Origin: Paracoccaceae bacterium | GTDB lineage: Bacteria > Pseudomonadota > Alphaproteobacteria > Rhodobacterales > Rhodobacteraceae | Assembly: GCA_016124615.1 (NCBI GenBank) | Contig: WGNF01000002.1 | Span: 310,001 to 374,000 of the forward strand | DNA: 64,000 bases | Direction of reading: 5' to 3' | Part shown: piece after piece, positions 25,065 through 32,815 of the stretch | How positions within the stretch are numbered: position 1 is the stretch's first letter | How the letters are laid out: each line of letters opens with the position of its first letter | Notes under the pieces: generated by a model | Databases searched by the model: none | Told to the model about the DNA's origin: nothing | What the model saw: the letters and a program-made list of their open reading frames with translations, nothing else | Position numbers and translations under genes: made by a program

Positions 25065-26594
25065 TCAAAGCCGGGTGCCAATCCAGATGCCGAAGCCGGT
25101 CACCAGAGCGCCGACCAGCATCCAGACGATCGGCGGCAGGTTGCGGCGCGGCGGTGGCGGTGCGGGCGGTTCGATCTGGCGGATCAGTTGCGCCTCGACC
25201 AGCCGCGGCAGCTTGGGGCCGAACCTCGACAGCACCCGCGCGGTGCGGACCAGATCGCGCAGCGCCGCGCGCGGGCCGACATTCTCGCGGATGTAGCCTT
25301 CGACGATCGGGCGGGCCACTTCCCAGATGTTGATATGCGGGTGCAGGGAACGTGCGACCCCCTCGACCACCACCATCGTGCGTTGCAGCAGGATCAGTTC
25401 GGTCCGCGTTTCCATGCCGAACCGTTCGGTGACCTCGAACAGATAGGCCAGCAGCCGCGCCATCGAGATGCGGGTGGCGTCCATGCCGAAGATCGGCTCG
25501 CCAACCACCCGCAGGGCACGGGCGAATTCGTCCACGTTGCGGTCGGCGGGGACGTAGCCCGCCTCGAAATGCACCTCGGCGACGCGATGGTAATCCTTGC
25601 GGATGAAGCCGAACAGGATCTCGGCATAGACGCGGCGGGTGTATTCGTCGATCCGGCCCATGATGCCGAAATCATAGGCAATGATGTCGCCGTTGGCGGC
25701 CACCTTCATGTTGCCCTGATGCATGTCGGCGTGAAAATAGCCGTCGCGCAGCGCGTGGCTGAGGAACAGCGTCAGCACCCGCTCGCCGATCTTGCCACGG
25801 TCGAGCCCGGCGGCGTCCAGCGCGTCATTGTCGCCGATCGGCGCACCCTCGGCCCAGCCCATCGTCATCACCTGCCGCGACGACAGATTCCAGATCGGCT
25901 CTGGCACGCGGAACCCTTCGTCCTTCGCCGTATTCGCGGCGAATTCCGATGCGGCGGCGCTTTCCAGCCGCAGGTCCAGTTCGCCCGTCACCACGCCCTC
26001 GAAATGGGCAATGACATCGGTCGGGCGCAGGCGGCGCGAGGCGGGCGAAAGCACTTCGATCATCGAGGCGGCAAGGTAGAATGCGTCGATGTCCTTGCGG
26101 AAGGCACGCTCGATGCCCGGCCGCAGCACTTTCACCGCCACCTCGCGGCCATCCTCGGCCAGCCGCGCGCGATGCACCTGCGCGATCGAGGCGGCGGCGA
26201 CAGGTTCGGAAAACGCGCTGAAGAGGGAATCGACCGGCAGGCCCAGTTCTTCCTCGATCATCAGCTTGGCGGTGGCGATCGGGAAAGGCGGCAGCTTGTC
26301 CTGCAGATAGCGCAACTGGTCGGCCAACTCGTCGCCCACCACGTCGGGGCGGGTCGAGAGGATCTGGCCGAACTTGATGTAGGCCGGGCCAAGGGCGGTC
26401 AACGCGCGGGTGGCGGGCGGCAGCGACAGATCGCCCTGCACGCCCAGCCACTTGAACGGCCAGCCCAGAACGCGGGCGACCAGCCGCAGGCGCGGCGGGG
26501 CGTTCATCGCTGCCAGCACGACGCCCATCGCCCCGGTCCGTTCCAGCGTCGCGCCGGTGCGGATCAGCCGCCAGATGTTGTGAGGACCGCGCAC
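25065..26594 (-). CDS. ubiB: Ubiquinone biosynthesis atypical kinase/ATPase UbiB
   Basis: UbiB is an ABC1/ADCK-family membrane protein needed for ubiquinone synthesis, probably as an ATPase that supplies lipid intermediates. The 509 residues have the KxGQ motif in YIKFGQILSTRPDVVGDELA, the Ala-rich loop AAASIAQVHRARL, the kinase-like region GYFHADMHQGNMKVAANGDI with the DFG motif as IAYDFGIMGRI, and a C-terminal membrane helix (IVWMLVGALVTGFGIWIG). It follows ubiE immediately in a ubiE-ubiB operon. Confidence 0.95.
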   Translation of the reverse strand: MRGPHNIWRLIRTGATLERTGAMGVVLAAMNAPPRLRLVARVLGWPFKWLGVQGDLSLPPATRALTALGPAYIKFGQILSTRPDVVGDELADQLRYLQDKLPPFPIATAKLMIEEELGLPVDSLFSAFSEPVAAASIAQVHRARLAEDGREVAVKVLRPGIERAFRKDIDAFYLAASMIEVLSPASRRLRPTDVIAHFEGVVTGELDLRLESAAASEFAANTAKDEGFRVPEPIWNLSSRQVMTMGWAEGAPIGDNDALDAAGLDRGKIGERVLTLFLSHALRDGYFHADMHQGNMKVAANGDIIAYDFGIMGRIDEYTRRVYAEILFGFIRKDYHRVAEVHFEAGYVPADRNVDEFARALRVVGEPIFGMDATRISMARLLAYLFEVTERFGMETRTELILLQRTMVVVEGVARSLHPHINIWEVARPIVEGYIRENVGPRAALRDLVRTARVLSRFGPKLPRLVEAQLIRQIEPPAPPPPRRNLPPIVWMLVGALVTGFGIWIGTRL

Positions 26595-27347
26595 CTAGAG
26601 CTTCCACCCCGAATGCAGCGCGGCGACGCCCATCGTCAGGTTGCGGTATTTCACCTGATCGAATCCGGCGGTGCGGATCATCGCGGCGAAGGTTTCCTGA
26701 TCGGGAAACTTGCGGATTGATTCCACCAGATATTGATAGCTGTCGCGATCCCCTGCCACGATCTGGCCCATCACCGGGATGACGTTGAAGGAATAGCGGT
26801 CGTAGGCCCATTGCATCGCGGGGTTCGGCAGCTGGCTGAACTCCAGCACCATCAGCCGCCCGCCGGGGCGCAGCACACGGTAGGCTTCGGACAGCGCATC
26901 GGGGATGCGCGTCACGTTCCGGATGCCGAAGCTGATGGTGTAGACGTCGAAAGTGTTGGCCGCGAAGGGCAGGGCCATCGCATCGCCCACGATCCAGCTC
27001 AGGCTGTCGGCGCGCTGTTCGGCCTCGGCCCGGTGGCGGCCTTCGACCAGCATCGATTCCGTCATGTCGAGCACGGTGGCGGTGGCGCCCGGCGCGCGCT
27101 TGAGAAAGCGGAAGGCAACGTCGCCGGTTCCCCCCGCCACATCCAGCAGCTTCTGGCCCGGCCGCGGCGCCAGCCAGTCCATCATCGCGTCTTTCCAGAG
27201 CCGGTGCACCCCGCCCGACATGACGTCGTTCATGATGTCGTATTTCGAGGCCACGCGGGTAAAGACCCCATGCACCATCCCGGCCTTCTGGTCTTCGGCG
27301 ACCGTCTGGAAGCCGAAATGCGTCGTCTTTGCGGTGTCTTCGGTCAT
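26595..27347 (-). CDS. ubiE: Demethylmenaquinone/ubiquinone C-methyltransferase UbiE
   Basis: UbiE is the SAM-dependent C-methyltransferase of ubiquinone synthesis. The 250-residue protein has the expected [20 protein letters not shown] start, SAM motif [17 protein letters not shown], and the family signatures [20 protein letters not shown] and [18 protein letters not shown] at 27347. The frame remains open for 600 codons upstream, but that part has no homology and is antisense to mutM and the hydratase. It abuts ubiB with no gap. Confidence 0.96.
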   Translation of the reverse strand: MTEDTAKTTHFGFQTVAEDQKAGMVHGVFTRVASKYDIMNDVMSGGVHRLWKDAMMDWLAPRPGQKLLDVAGGTGDVAFRFLKRAPGATATVLDMTESMLVEGRHRAEAEQRADSLSWIVGDAMALPFAANTFDVYTISFGIRNVTRIPDALSEAYRVLRPGGRLMVLEFSQLPNPAMQWAYDRYSFNVIPVMGQIVAGDRDSYQYLVESIRKFPDQETFAAMIRTAGFDQVKYRNLTMGVAALHSGWKL

Positions 27348-27377
27348 CGGCCCTTGCCGTCTCTTGAACGTGCCCTT

Positions 27378-27405
27378 CTTATAGGCCGCCCGCGCGGGGT
27401 TACAA
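27378..27405 (-). promoter_or_regulatory. Candidate ubiE promoter, overlapping one for mutM
   Basis: Reading leftward, TTGTAA (27405-27400), a 16-base spacer and TATAAG (27383-27378) form a sigma-70-like promoter for ubiE. Reading rightward, CTTATA and TACAAT (27401-27406) sit at 17-base spacing before mutM, so the same hexamers may serve both genes. Confidence 0.4.
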
Positions 27406-27431
27406 TGCGCGCTGCGCCGCAGGGAGGGGCC

Positions 27432-28283
27432 ATGCCGGAACTGCCCGAAGTCGAGACTGTGCGCCGCGGGCTGGAGCCCGCGATGACGGGCCATGTGATC
27501 CTGCGCGCCGAGGTTCGCCGCCCCGATCTGCGCTGGCCGTTCCCCGACCGGATGGCCGAGCGGCTGACCGGCGCGCGGGTCGAGCGGCTGCGACGGCGGT
27601 CCAAATACATCCTTGCGGACCTTTCGACCGGCGAGACGCTGCTGATCCACCTTGGCATGTCGGGGCGGATGCTGATCTCGGGGCAGGCGCCGGGGGTGTT
27701 TCATCACGACCACCCGGCACCGGCCAAGCACGACCACGTGGTACTCGACATGGAGGGCGGGGCGCGCGTGGCGTTCAACGATGCCCGCCGCTTTGGCGCG
27801 ATGGACCTGATGCCGACGGCGACGGCAGAGGCGCATCCGCTGCTGGCCGGGCTGGGGCCGGAGCCGTTTGGCAACGACTTCGCGGAACCCTATCTGATCG
27901 CACGGCTGAAGGGGCGGGCGACGCCGATCAAGGCGGCGCTGCTGGATCAGACGGTGGTGGCGGGCCTGGGCAATATCTACGTCAGCGAGGTCTTGCACCG
28001 CGCCGGGATCGACCCGCGCCGCAAGGCCGGGCGGATTGCGGCCGAACGGGTTGCGGGGCTGGTGCTGATCATCCGGCAGGTGCTGGCCGAGGCGATCGAG
28101 GCGGGCGGGTCGAGTCTGCGGGACTACCGGCAGGCGGATGGCGAGTTGGGGTATTTCCAGCACGCATTCCGGGTCTACGATCGCGCGGGGGAACCTTGCC
28201 CGACGCCGGGCTGCACCGGAACCATCGCGCGGATCGTGCAGTCGGGCCGGTCGTCCTACTACTGCCCGGTCTGCCAGAGGTGA
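27432..28283 (+). CDS. mutM: Formamidopyrimidine-DNA glycosylase MutM (Fpg)
   Basis: MutM removes 8-oxoguanine and formamidopyrimidines and nicks the site by beta,delta-elimination. The 283-residue protein begins with the catalytic [15 protein letters not shown], has the conserved RSKYILADL Lys, [20 protein letters not shown] (H2TH), and a C-terminal zinc finger with paired cysteines ([10 protein letters not shown] ... SYYCPVCQR). AGGGAGGGG precedes the ATG. It is divergent from ubiE. Confidence 0.97.
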   Translation: MPELPEVETVRRGLEPAMTGHVILRAEVRRPDLRWPFPDRMAERLTGARVERLRRRSKYILADLSTGETLLIHLGMSGRMLISGQAPGVFHHDHPAPAKHDHVVLDMEGGARVAFNDARRFGAMDLMPTATAEAHPLLAGLGPEPFGNDFAEPYLIARLKGRATPIKAALLDQTVVAGLGNIYVSEVLHRAGIDPRRKAGRIAAERVAGLVLIIRQVLAEAIEAGGSSLRDYRQADGELGYFQHAFRVYDRAGEPCPTPGCTGTIARIVQSGRSSYYCPVCQR

Positions 28284-28337
28284 CTTGAACGCCCGGATCC
28301 GCCTGATATGCAGGGGCCGAAGCCAAGGGAGGGCGCG

Positions 28338-29114
28338 ATGACCTATGACACGCTGATCGTCGAAATCGCCGAGGGGGTCGCCCTGATCCGGCTGAACCGG
28401 CCGAAGGCGCTGAACGCGCTGAACGCGCAGCTGATGGCCGAACTCGCCACGGCGGTGACGGCGGCCGAGGCCGATGAGGCGGTGCGCTGCATCGTGCTGA
28501 CCGGGTCCGACAGGGCCTTTGCCGCTGGCGCCGACATCAAGGAAATGGCGGGCAAGGGCTTTGTCGACGTGTTCGGCCAGGACCTGTTCGCCGCCGAGAC
28601 CGACGCGATGTTGCGCGTGCGCAAGCCGATCATCGCGGCGGTCGCGGGCTATGCCTTGGGCGGCGGCTGCGAGCTGGCGATGATCTGCGACTTCATCCTT
28701 GCCGCCGACACCGCGAAATTCGGCCAGCCAGAGATCAATCTGGGCGTCATCGCCGGGATTGGCGGCACCCAGCGGCTGACGCGCGTCGTTGGCAAATCGA
28801 AGGCGATGGAAATGCATCTGACCGGCCGCATGATGGATGCCGCCGAGGCAGAGCGGGCGGGGCTGGTCAGCCGGGTGGTTCCGGCAGAGACGCTGCTGGA
28901 CGAGGCGATGACGGTCGCAAAATCCATCGCGGCGAAATCCGCCATCGCGGTGAAGGCGGCGAAAGAGGCGGTGAACCGCAGCTATGAAACGCCGCTGCGC
29001 GAGGGGCTTTTGTTCGAGCGGCGGCTGTTCAACGCGCTCTTTTCGACCGAGGATCAGAAAGAGGGCATGGCGGCTTTCCTCGAAAAGCGGCCCGCGTCCT
29101 TCCGCGATCGCTGA
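28338..29114 (+). CDS. Enoyl-CoA hydratase
   Basis: A crotonase-fold enoyl-CoA hydratase of 258 residues, adding water to 2-enoyl-CoA in fatty-acid beta-oxidation. Visible motifs: [19 protein letters not shown] (oxyanion-hole loop), [20 protein letters not shown] and [20 protein letters not shown], which contain the two catalytic glutamates. GGGAGG lies just before the ATG at 28338; the in-frame codons from 28308 are upstream. It sits between mutM and rpsT, a placement I recall from other Rhodobacteraceae. Substrate chain length cannot be read. Confidence 0.92.
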   Translation: MTYDTLIVEIAEGVALIRLNRPKALNALNAQLMAELATAVTAAEADEAVRCIVLTGSDRAFAAGADIKEMAGKGFVDVFGQDLFAAETDAMLRVRKPIIAAVAGYALGGGCELAMICDFILAADTAKFGQPEINLGVIAGIGGTQRLTRVVGKSKAMEMHLTGRMMDAAEAERAGLVSRVVPAETLLDEAMTVAKSIAAKSAIAVKAAKEAVNRSYETPLREGLLFERRLFNALFSTEDQKEGMAAFLEKRPASFRDR

Positions 29115-29154
29115 GCGGATGTGACGCGCAGATGAAAATCCTGCGCCGGGGCAG

Positions 29155-29183
29155 TTGACTTGGCGCCGAGTCGCCCATAAAAG
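29155..29183 (+). promoter_or_regulatory. rpsT promoter
   Basis: TTGACT (29155-29160) followed by an A/T-rich CATAAAAG (29176-29183) at 15-17 bases matches a sigma-70 promoter 44 bases upstream of rpsT. Confidence 0.55.
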
Positions 29184-29226
29184 CGCGGCTTCAGATTTAC
29201 CCGAACCGAAATCGGAACTCGAACAC

Positions 29227-29493
29227 ATGGCCAATACGCCTCAGTCCAAGAAACGCGCACGTCAGAGCGAAGCGCGCTATGCCGTGAACAAGGCTCGCCG
29301 TTCGCGCATCCGCACGTTCCTTCGCAAGGTCGAGGAAGCGCTTGCTTCCGGCGACGCCAAGGTTGCGTCGGAAGCCCTGCGGACGGCTCAGCCGGAACTG
29401 GCGCGTGGTGTGACCAAGGGTGTGCTGCACAAGAACACCGTGGCGCGCAAAATGTCGCGCTTGTCCTCGCGCGTGAAAGCGCTTTCCGCGTAA
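29227..29493 (+). CDS. rpsT: 30S ribosomal protein S20
   Basis: S20 binds 16S rRNA early in 30S assembly. The 88-residue basic protein starts [20 protein letters not shown], then [18 protein letters not shown], and ends [20 protein letters not shown], fully typical. The start at 29227 removes 24 unrelated upstream residues. It is transcribed toward dnaA, with a hairpin 28 bases downstream. Confidence 0.98.
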   Translation: MANTPQSKKRARQSEARYAVNKARRSRIRTFLRKVEEALASGDAKVASEALRTAQPELARGVTKGVLHKNTVARKMSRLSSRVKALSA

Positions 29494-29520
29494 GCTGCTG
29501 CAAATTAACGATCTTTTCGA

Positions 29521-29548
29521 AAGGGCGTGGTGGAAACACTGCGCCCTT
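29521..29548 (+). terminator. Hairpin downstream of rpsT
   Basis: AAGGGCG / CGCCCTT arms with an inner GTG/CAC pair and GAAA loop form a stem 28 bases after the rpsT stop. The following bases are not a T-run; a T6 lies 38 bases farther on. Confidence 0.55.
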
Positions 29549-29604
29549 CGTCATGCCGGTGCCGCACACAAGGGCGGAACGTGCCTTTTTTGCACAGCCC
29601 CCCG

Positions 29605-29687
29605 GATTCGGTTTGGCGGAGTCTGAGTCAAGCGCGAAGTTCTGTTGCGCCCATGCGACGTCGCTTGCTAGCTTGATCAGGCGAGTC
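29605..29687. promoter_or_regulatory. Cluster of four GANTC (CcrM) sites upstream of dnaA
   Basis: GANTC occurs at 29605, 29619, 29625 and 29683, with more at 29831, 30103 and 30124 (just inside dnaA). GANTC is the target of the cell-cycle methylase CcrM in alphaproteobacteria, and dnaA promoter methylation is known to matter in Caulobacter. Confidence 0.5.
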
Positions 29688-29798
29688 TGATCGCCTTGGG
29701 GGACAGACGCAGAGGGACGGATCCGAGCACACATCCTTTGCTGCCAAGCTGGATGTGCGTAACGTGTCTGAACAGCCTCTGCGTGAAAACGGGACTTT

Positions 29799-29818
29799 GC
29801 GCCGAAGGGGTTCGGCGC
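29799..29818. repeat. Perfect 8-bp stem-loop in the dnaA upstream region
   Basis: GCGCCGAA-GGGG-TTCGGCGC forms a perfect stem with a 4-base loop. Together with the hairpins at 29675-29692 and 29730-29757 it could be part of a structured leader or small RNA. Confidence 0.5.
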
Positions 29819-30027
29819 TGTACCGATTTGGAATCGACGATGTCGGCATGTTCCGGCAACGGGCGTTTTCCTGTGTTCTTCCATGTCGTGCCTCCCGCGG
29901 GGGTGCGCCTAGGTCGGGCCTTGCGGTCCTGCCTGGCGCGTCTTCTTCGCGGTCGGGCGCCAAGCCAATGGTGTCATGCACCGGGTTGCTGCGCACCCGG
30001 TATGGGGCGTCTTTTGCTTGTGATCGG

Positions 30028-30095
30028 ACACGTGTGGACGAGTGGCCAGGATCTGTTGCGCGCACCCTGGTAAAACAGACAAAAAAACACGTGTG
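30028..30095. promoter_or_regulatory. Duplicated ACACGTGTG palindrome before dnaA
   Basis: ACACGTGTG, containing the 8-bp palindrome ACACGTGT, occurs at 30028-30036 and again at 30087-30095, the second copy ending 19 bases before the dnaA start. A CCAGG/CCTGG inverted pair lies between. It looks like a pair of operator sites; the binding protein is unknown. Confidence 0.4.
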
Positions 30096-30114
30096 ACAAG
30101 GCGAGTCCGGACGA

Positions 30115-31464
30115 ATGACAGAAGAATCCTGGGGGCAAGTGCGTGATGAACTTCTCAAGGCCGTGGGCCGAAGTAACTACACCACTTGGATCGAGCCGCT
30201 TCAGTTCACCGAACTGACTGAGGGGGTCGCCCGGTTCAACGCCCCGACCGGTTTCTTTGCAACCTGGGTCGAGCGTAACTTTGCAGACCTGATCCGCCAG
30301 CATCTTGCCCGCAACGGCGAGGCGGTGGATCGGCTGGAGTTCACCGTTCACCAACCGGCGCCCCGACCCACGTCGGCGACCGTCGCCAGGCGCGCCCCGG
30401 CCCGTTCAGGCGATGAGGGTGAAACGCTGAGCGCGCCGCTGGATGCGCGGTTCACCTTCGACACGTTCGTGGTCGGCAAGCCGAACGAACTGGCGCATGC
30501 CGCCGCCCGCCGTGTGGCCGAGGGCGGGCCGGTCAGCTTCAACCCGCTGTTTCTGTATGGCGGAGTCGGGTTGGGCAAGACCCACCTGATGCACGCCATC
30601 GCCAACGAGATGCAAAGCCGCAAGTCGAACCTGCGCGTGCTGTATCTGTCGGCTGAACAGTTCATGTATCGCTTCGTGCAGGCCCTGCGCGAACGCCAGA
30701 TTATGGATTTCAAAGAGATGTTCCGCTCGGTCGACGTGCTGATGGTCGATGATGTGCAGTTCATCGCGGGCAAGGACAGCACGCAGGAAGAGTTTTTCCA
30801 CACCTTCAACGCGCTGGTCGACCAGAACAAGCAGATCGTGATTTCCGCCGATCGCGCGCCGGGCGAGATCAAGGATCTGGAAGACCGCATCAAGAGCCGG
30901 TTGCAATGCGGGCTGGTCGTCGACCTGCACCCGACCGATTATGAACTTCGGCTCGGTATCCTGCAGCAGAAGGCGGAATTCTACCGCCAGCAATATTCCG
31001 GCCTCGTGCTGGCCGATGGCGTGGTGGAATTCCTCGCGCACCGGATCACCACCAATGTCCGCGTGCTGGAAGGTGCGCTGACCCGGCTGTTCGCCTTCGC
31101 CAGCCTTGTCGGCCGCGAAATTACGCTGGACCTTGCGCAAGACTGTCTGGCCGACATCCTGCGCGTCTCGGATCGCAAGGTCACGATTGAGGAGATCCAG
31201 CGCAAGGTGGCCGAGCATTACAACGTGCGCCTGTCGGACATGATCGGCCCGAAGCGGGTGCGCACGATCGCCCGGCCCCGGCAGATCGCGATGTATCTGG
31301 CCAAGCAACTGACGCCGCGCAGCCTGCCCGAAATCGGCCGCCGCTTTGGCGGGCGCGATCACACCACGATCATGCACGGCGTGCGCCGGATCGAGGAGCT
31401 GATGGCGCAGGACAGCCAGATGGCAGAAGATTTGCAACTTCTGCGCCGGCTTTTGGAAAGCTGA
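30115..31464 (+). CDS. dnaA: Chromosomal replication initiator DnaA
   Basis: DnaA binds oriC, opens the duplex and loads DnaB. The 449-residue protein has domain I (SWGQVRDELLKAVGRSNYTT), a short linker, the AAA+ domain III with Walker A GGVGLGKTHLMHAI and Walker B VDVLMVDDVQFIAG, and domain IV with the signature GGRDHTTIMHGVRRIEEL. It is followed by dnaN, recF and gyrB, a classical replication block. Confidence 0.98.
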   Translation: MTEESWGQVRDELLKAVGRSNYTTWIEPLQFTELTEGVARFNAPTGFFATWVERNFADLIRQHLARNGEAVDRLEFTVHQPAPRPTSATVARRAPARSGDEGETLSAPLDARFTFDTFVVGKPNELAHAAARRVAEGGPVSFNPLFLYGGVGLGKTHLMHAIANEMQSRKSNLRVLYLSAEQFMYRFVQALRERQIMDFKEMFRSVDVLMVDDVQFIAGKDSTQEEFFHTFNALVDQNKQIVISADRAPGEIKDLEDRIKSRLQCGLVVDLHPTDYELRLGILQQKAEFYRQQYSGLVLADGVVEFLAHRITTNVRVLEGALTRLFAFASLVGREITLDLAQDCLADILRVSDRKVTIEEIQRKVAEHYNVRLSDMIGPKRVRTIARPRQIAMYLAKQLTPRSLPEIGRRFGGRDHTTIMHGVRRIEELMAQDSQMAEDLQLLRRLLES

Positions 31465-31509
31465 ACCACAGGCGCGGCACTTGACGCCCCCGGCAAAGTC
31501 CCGGACAGT

Positions 31510-31526
31510 CGCGGGAAATGCCCGCG
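31510..31526 (+). terminator. Short hairpin in the dnaA-dnaN gap
   Basis: CGCGGG-AAATG-CCCGCG is a perfect 6-bp stem 46 bases after dnaA and 40 bases before dnaN. There is no T-run, so partial attenuation at most. Confidence 0.35.
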
Positions 31527-31565
31527 GCTTCTGCTGCGGTGTCGCGCGACGAAAGGTATGAGGGA

Positions 31566-32684
31566 ATGAAGATCAGCATCGAGCGTGGCGCGCTACTGAA
31601 GGCCGTCGCCCAAGCCCAATCGGTTGTCGAGCGGCGGAACACCATCCCGATCCTCGCCAACGTGCTGATCGAGGCCGAGGGCAACACCGCCAGTTTCCGC
31701 GCCACCGATCTGGATATCGAGGTGGTCGACAAGGCCCCGGCGGTTGTCGAGCGTCCGGGGGCAACCACCGTTTCGGCGGTGATGCTGCATGAGATCGTGC
31801 GCAAGCTGCCCGATGGTGCATTGGTGCAGCTTAACGACGATGGCGCCTCGGGGCGGCTGACGGTGCAGGCGGGGCGCTCGACGTTCAACCTTGCCACCCT
31901 GCCGCGCGAAGATTTCCCGGTGATGGCGACGTCGGAATATGCCTCGAACTTTTCGGCCCCGGCCCCGGTTCTGCGGCGGCTCTTTGACAAGTCGAAGTTC
32001 GCGATTTCAACCGAAGAGACGCGCTATTACCTCAACGGGGTCTACATGCATGTGGCGACGGGCGAGGATGGCCCGGTGCTGCGCTGTGTTGCGACCGATG
32101 GCCACCGTCTGGCCCGGATCGACGCGCCCCTGCCAGAAGGCGCGGCCGGGATGCCGGGCGTGATCGTGCCGCGCAAGACCGTGGGCGAGATGCGCAAGCT
32201 GCTGGACGACGACGATCTGAAGATTGCCGTTTCGGTCAGCGAGACCAAGGTGCGCTTTGCCACGCCGCAGATCACGCTGACCTCGAAGGTGATCGACGGG
32301 ACGTTCCCCGACTACACCCGGGTGATCCCGACCGGGAACACCCGGCGGCTGGAGGTTGACGCCGCCGAGTTCGCCAAGGCGGTGGACCGGGTCGCCACAG
32401 TGTCGTCGGAACGGTCGCGCGCGGTGAAGCTGAGCCTGGACGAGGATCGGCTGGTGCTGTCGGTGAACGCGCCCGACAGTGGCGCCGCCGAGGAAGAGCT
32501 GGCCGTGGCCTATGCCGACGACCGGCTGGAAATTGGCTTCAACGCGAAATACCTGCTGGAAATCGCCAGCCAGGTGGACCGCGAGAATGCGGTGTTCCTG
32601 TTCAACTCGTCCGGCGATCCGACGTTGATGCGCGAGGGCAACGATACCTCGGCCGTCTATGTCGTGATGCCGATGCGCGTCTGA
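31566..32684 (+). CDS. dnaN: DNA polymerase III beta sliding clamp
   Basis: The beta clamp tethers polymerase to DNA. The 372-residue protein starts KISIERGALLKAVAQAQSVV and has ERRNTIPILANVLIE, the three repeated clamp domains, FPVMATSEYASNF, GTFPDYTRVIPTGNTRRLEV and ends PTLMREGNDTSAVYVVMPMR. I start at 31566; the in-frame ATG at 31518 adds 16 residues without homology. Confidence 0.98.
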   Translation: MKISIERGALLKAVAQAQSVVERRNTIPILANVLIEAEGNTASFRATDLDIEVVDKAPAVVERPGATTVSAVMLHEIVRKLPDGALVQLNDDGASGRLTVQAGRSTFNLATLPREDFPVMATSEYASNFSAPAPVLRRLFDKSKFAISTEETRYYLNGVYMHVATGEDGPVLRCVATDGHRLARIDAPLPEGAAGMPGVIVPRKTVGEMRKLLDDDDLKIAVSVSETKVRFATPQITLTSKVIDGTFPDYTRVIPTGNTRRLEVDAAEFAKAVDRVATVSSERSRAVKLSLDEDRLVLSVNAPDSGAAEEELAVAYADDRLEIGFNAKYLLEIASQVDRENAVFLFNSSGDPTLMREGNDTSAVYVVMPMRV

Positions 32685-32741
32685 CGGCGCCGGGGGACTG
32701 TTCGCCCCCCAGCCCGGCCCGCCGGGCCAAGCGTTCAACCG

Positions 32742-32766
32742 GCAAACCCCCGACCGGCGGGTTTGC
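32742..32766. terminator. Inverted repeat downstream of dnaN
   Basis: GCAAACCC (32742-32749) and GGGTTTGC (32759-32766) form a perfect 8-bp stem with a 9-base loop, followed within 20 bases by a small CGGG/CCCG stem and TATTTT. Confidence 0.5.
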
Positions 32767-32770
32767 GGAT

Positions 32771-32807
32771 CGGGCTTCGCCCCGAGGATATTTTCGCCAA
32801 GATGAAA
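32771..32807 (+). repeat. Rhodobacteraceae-type intergenic element before recF
   Basis: A small GC hairpin (CGGG CTTCGC CCCG) runs into GAGGATATTTTCGCCAAGA and TGAAA. I recall similar CCCCGAGGATATTT...AAGATGAA elements between genes in many Rhodobacteraceae, where they look like transcript ends. Only one copy is in this window. Confidence 0.45.
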
Positions 32808-32815
32808 GGCATGTC

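Larger units (their letters stand above)
29494..30114. other. 621-bp non-coding spacer between rpsT and dnaA
   Basis: No reading frame here looks coding (all are Arg/Ser/Gly-rich without codon bias). It holds the rpsT hairpin, a T-run at 29586-29591, six GANTC sites, a GATCAG/CTGATC hairpin (29675-29692), a CACATCC/GGATGTG hairpin (29730-29757), a strong 8-bp stem with a GGGG loop (29799-29818) and two ACACGTGTG copies. Only one weak DnaA-box-like sequence (29588-29596) is present, so it is not an obvious oriC. It likely contains the dnaA promoter and leader, or a small RNA. Confidence 0.6.

Noticed and set aside
24981..26720. 579-codon plus-strand frame opposite ubiB
   Set aside because: Shadow of ubiB; no homology and no ribosome site.
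27348..29234. 600-codon upstream extension of ubiE
   Set aside because: Runs antisense to mutM, the enoyl-CoA hydratase and the start of rpsT; UbiE homology begins at 27347.
29494..30114. oriC next to dnaA
   Set aside because: Only one DnaA-box-like sequence (TTTTGCACA, 7 of 9) and no A/T-rich unwinding stretch; origins in alphaproteobacteria often lie elsewhere.
29628..30158. Open frames in the spacer before dnaA
   Set aside because: Biased composition, no codon-position preference, no ribosome sites and overlap with hairpins; treated as non-coding.
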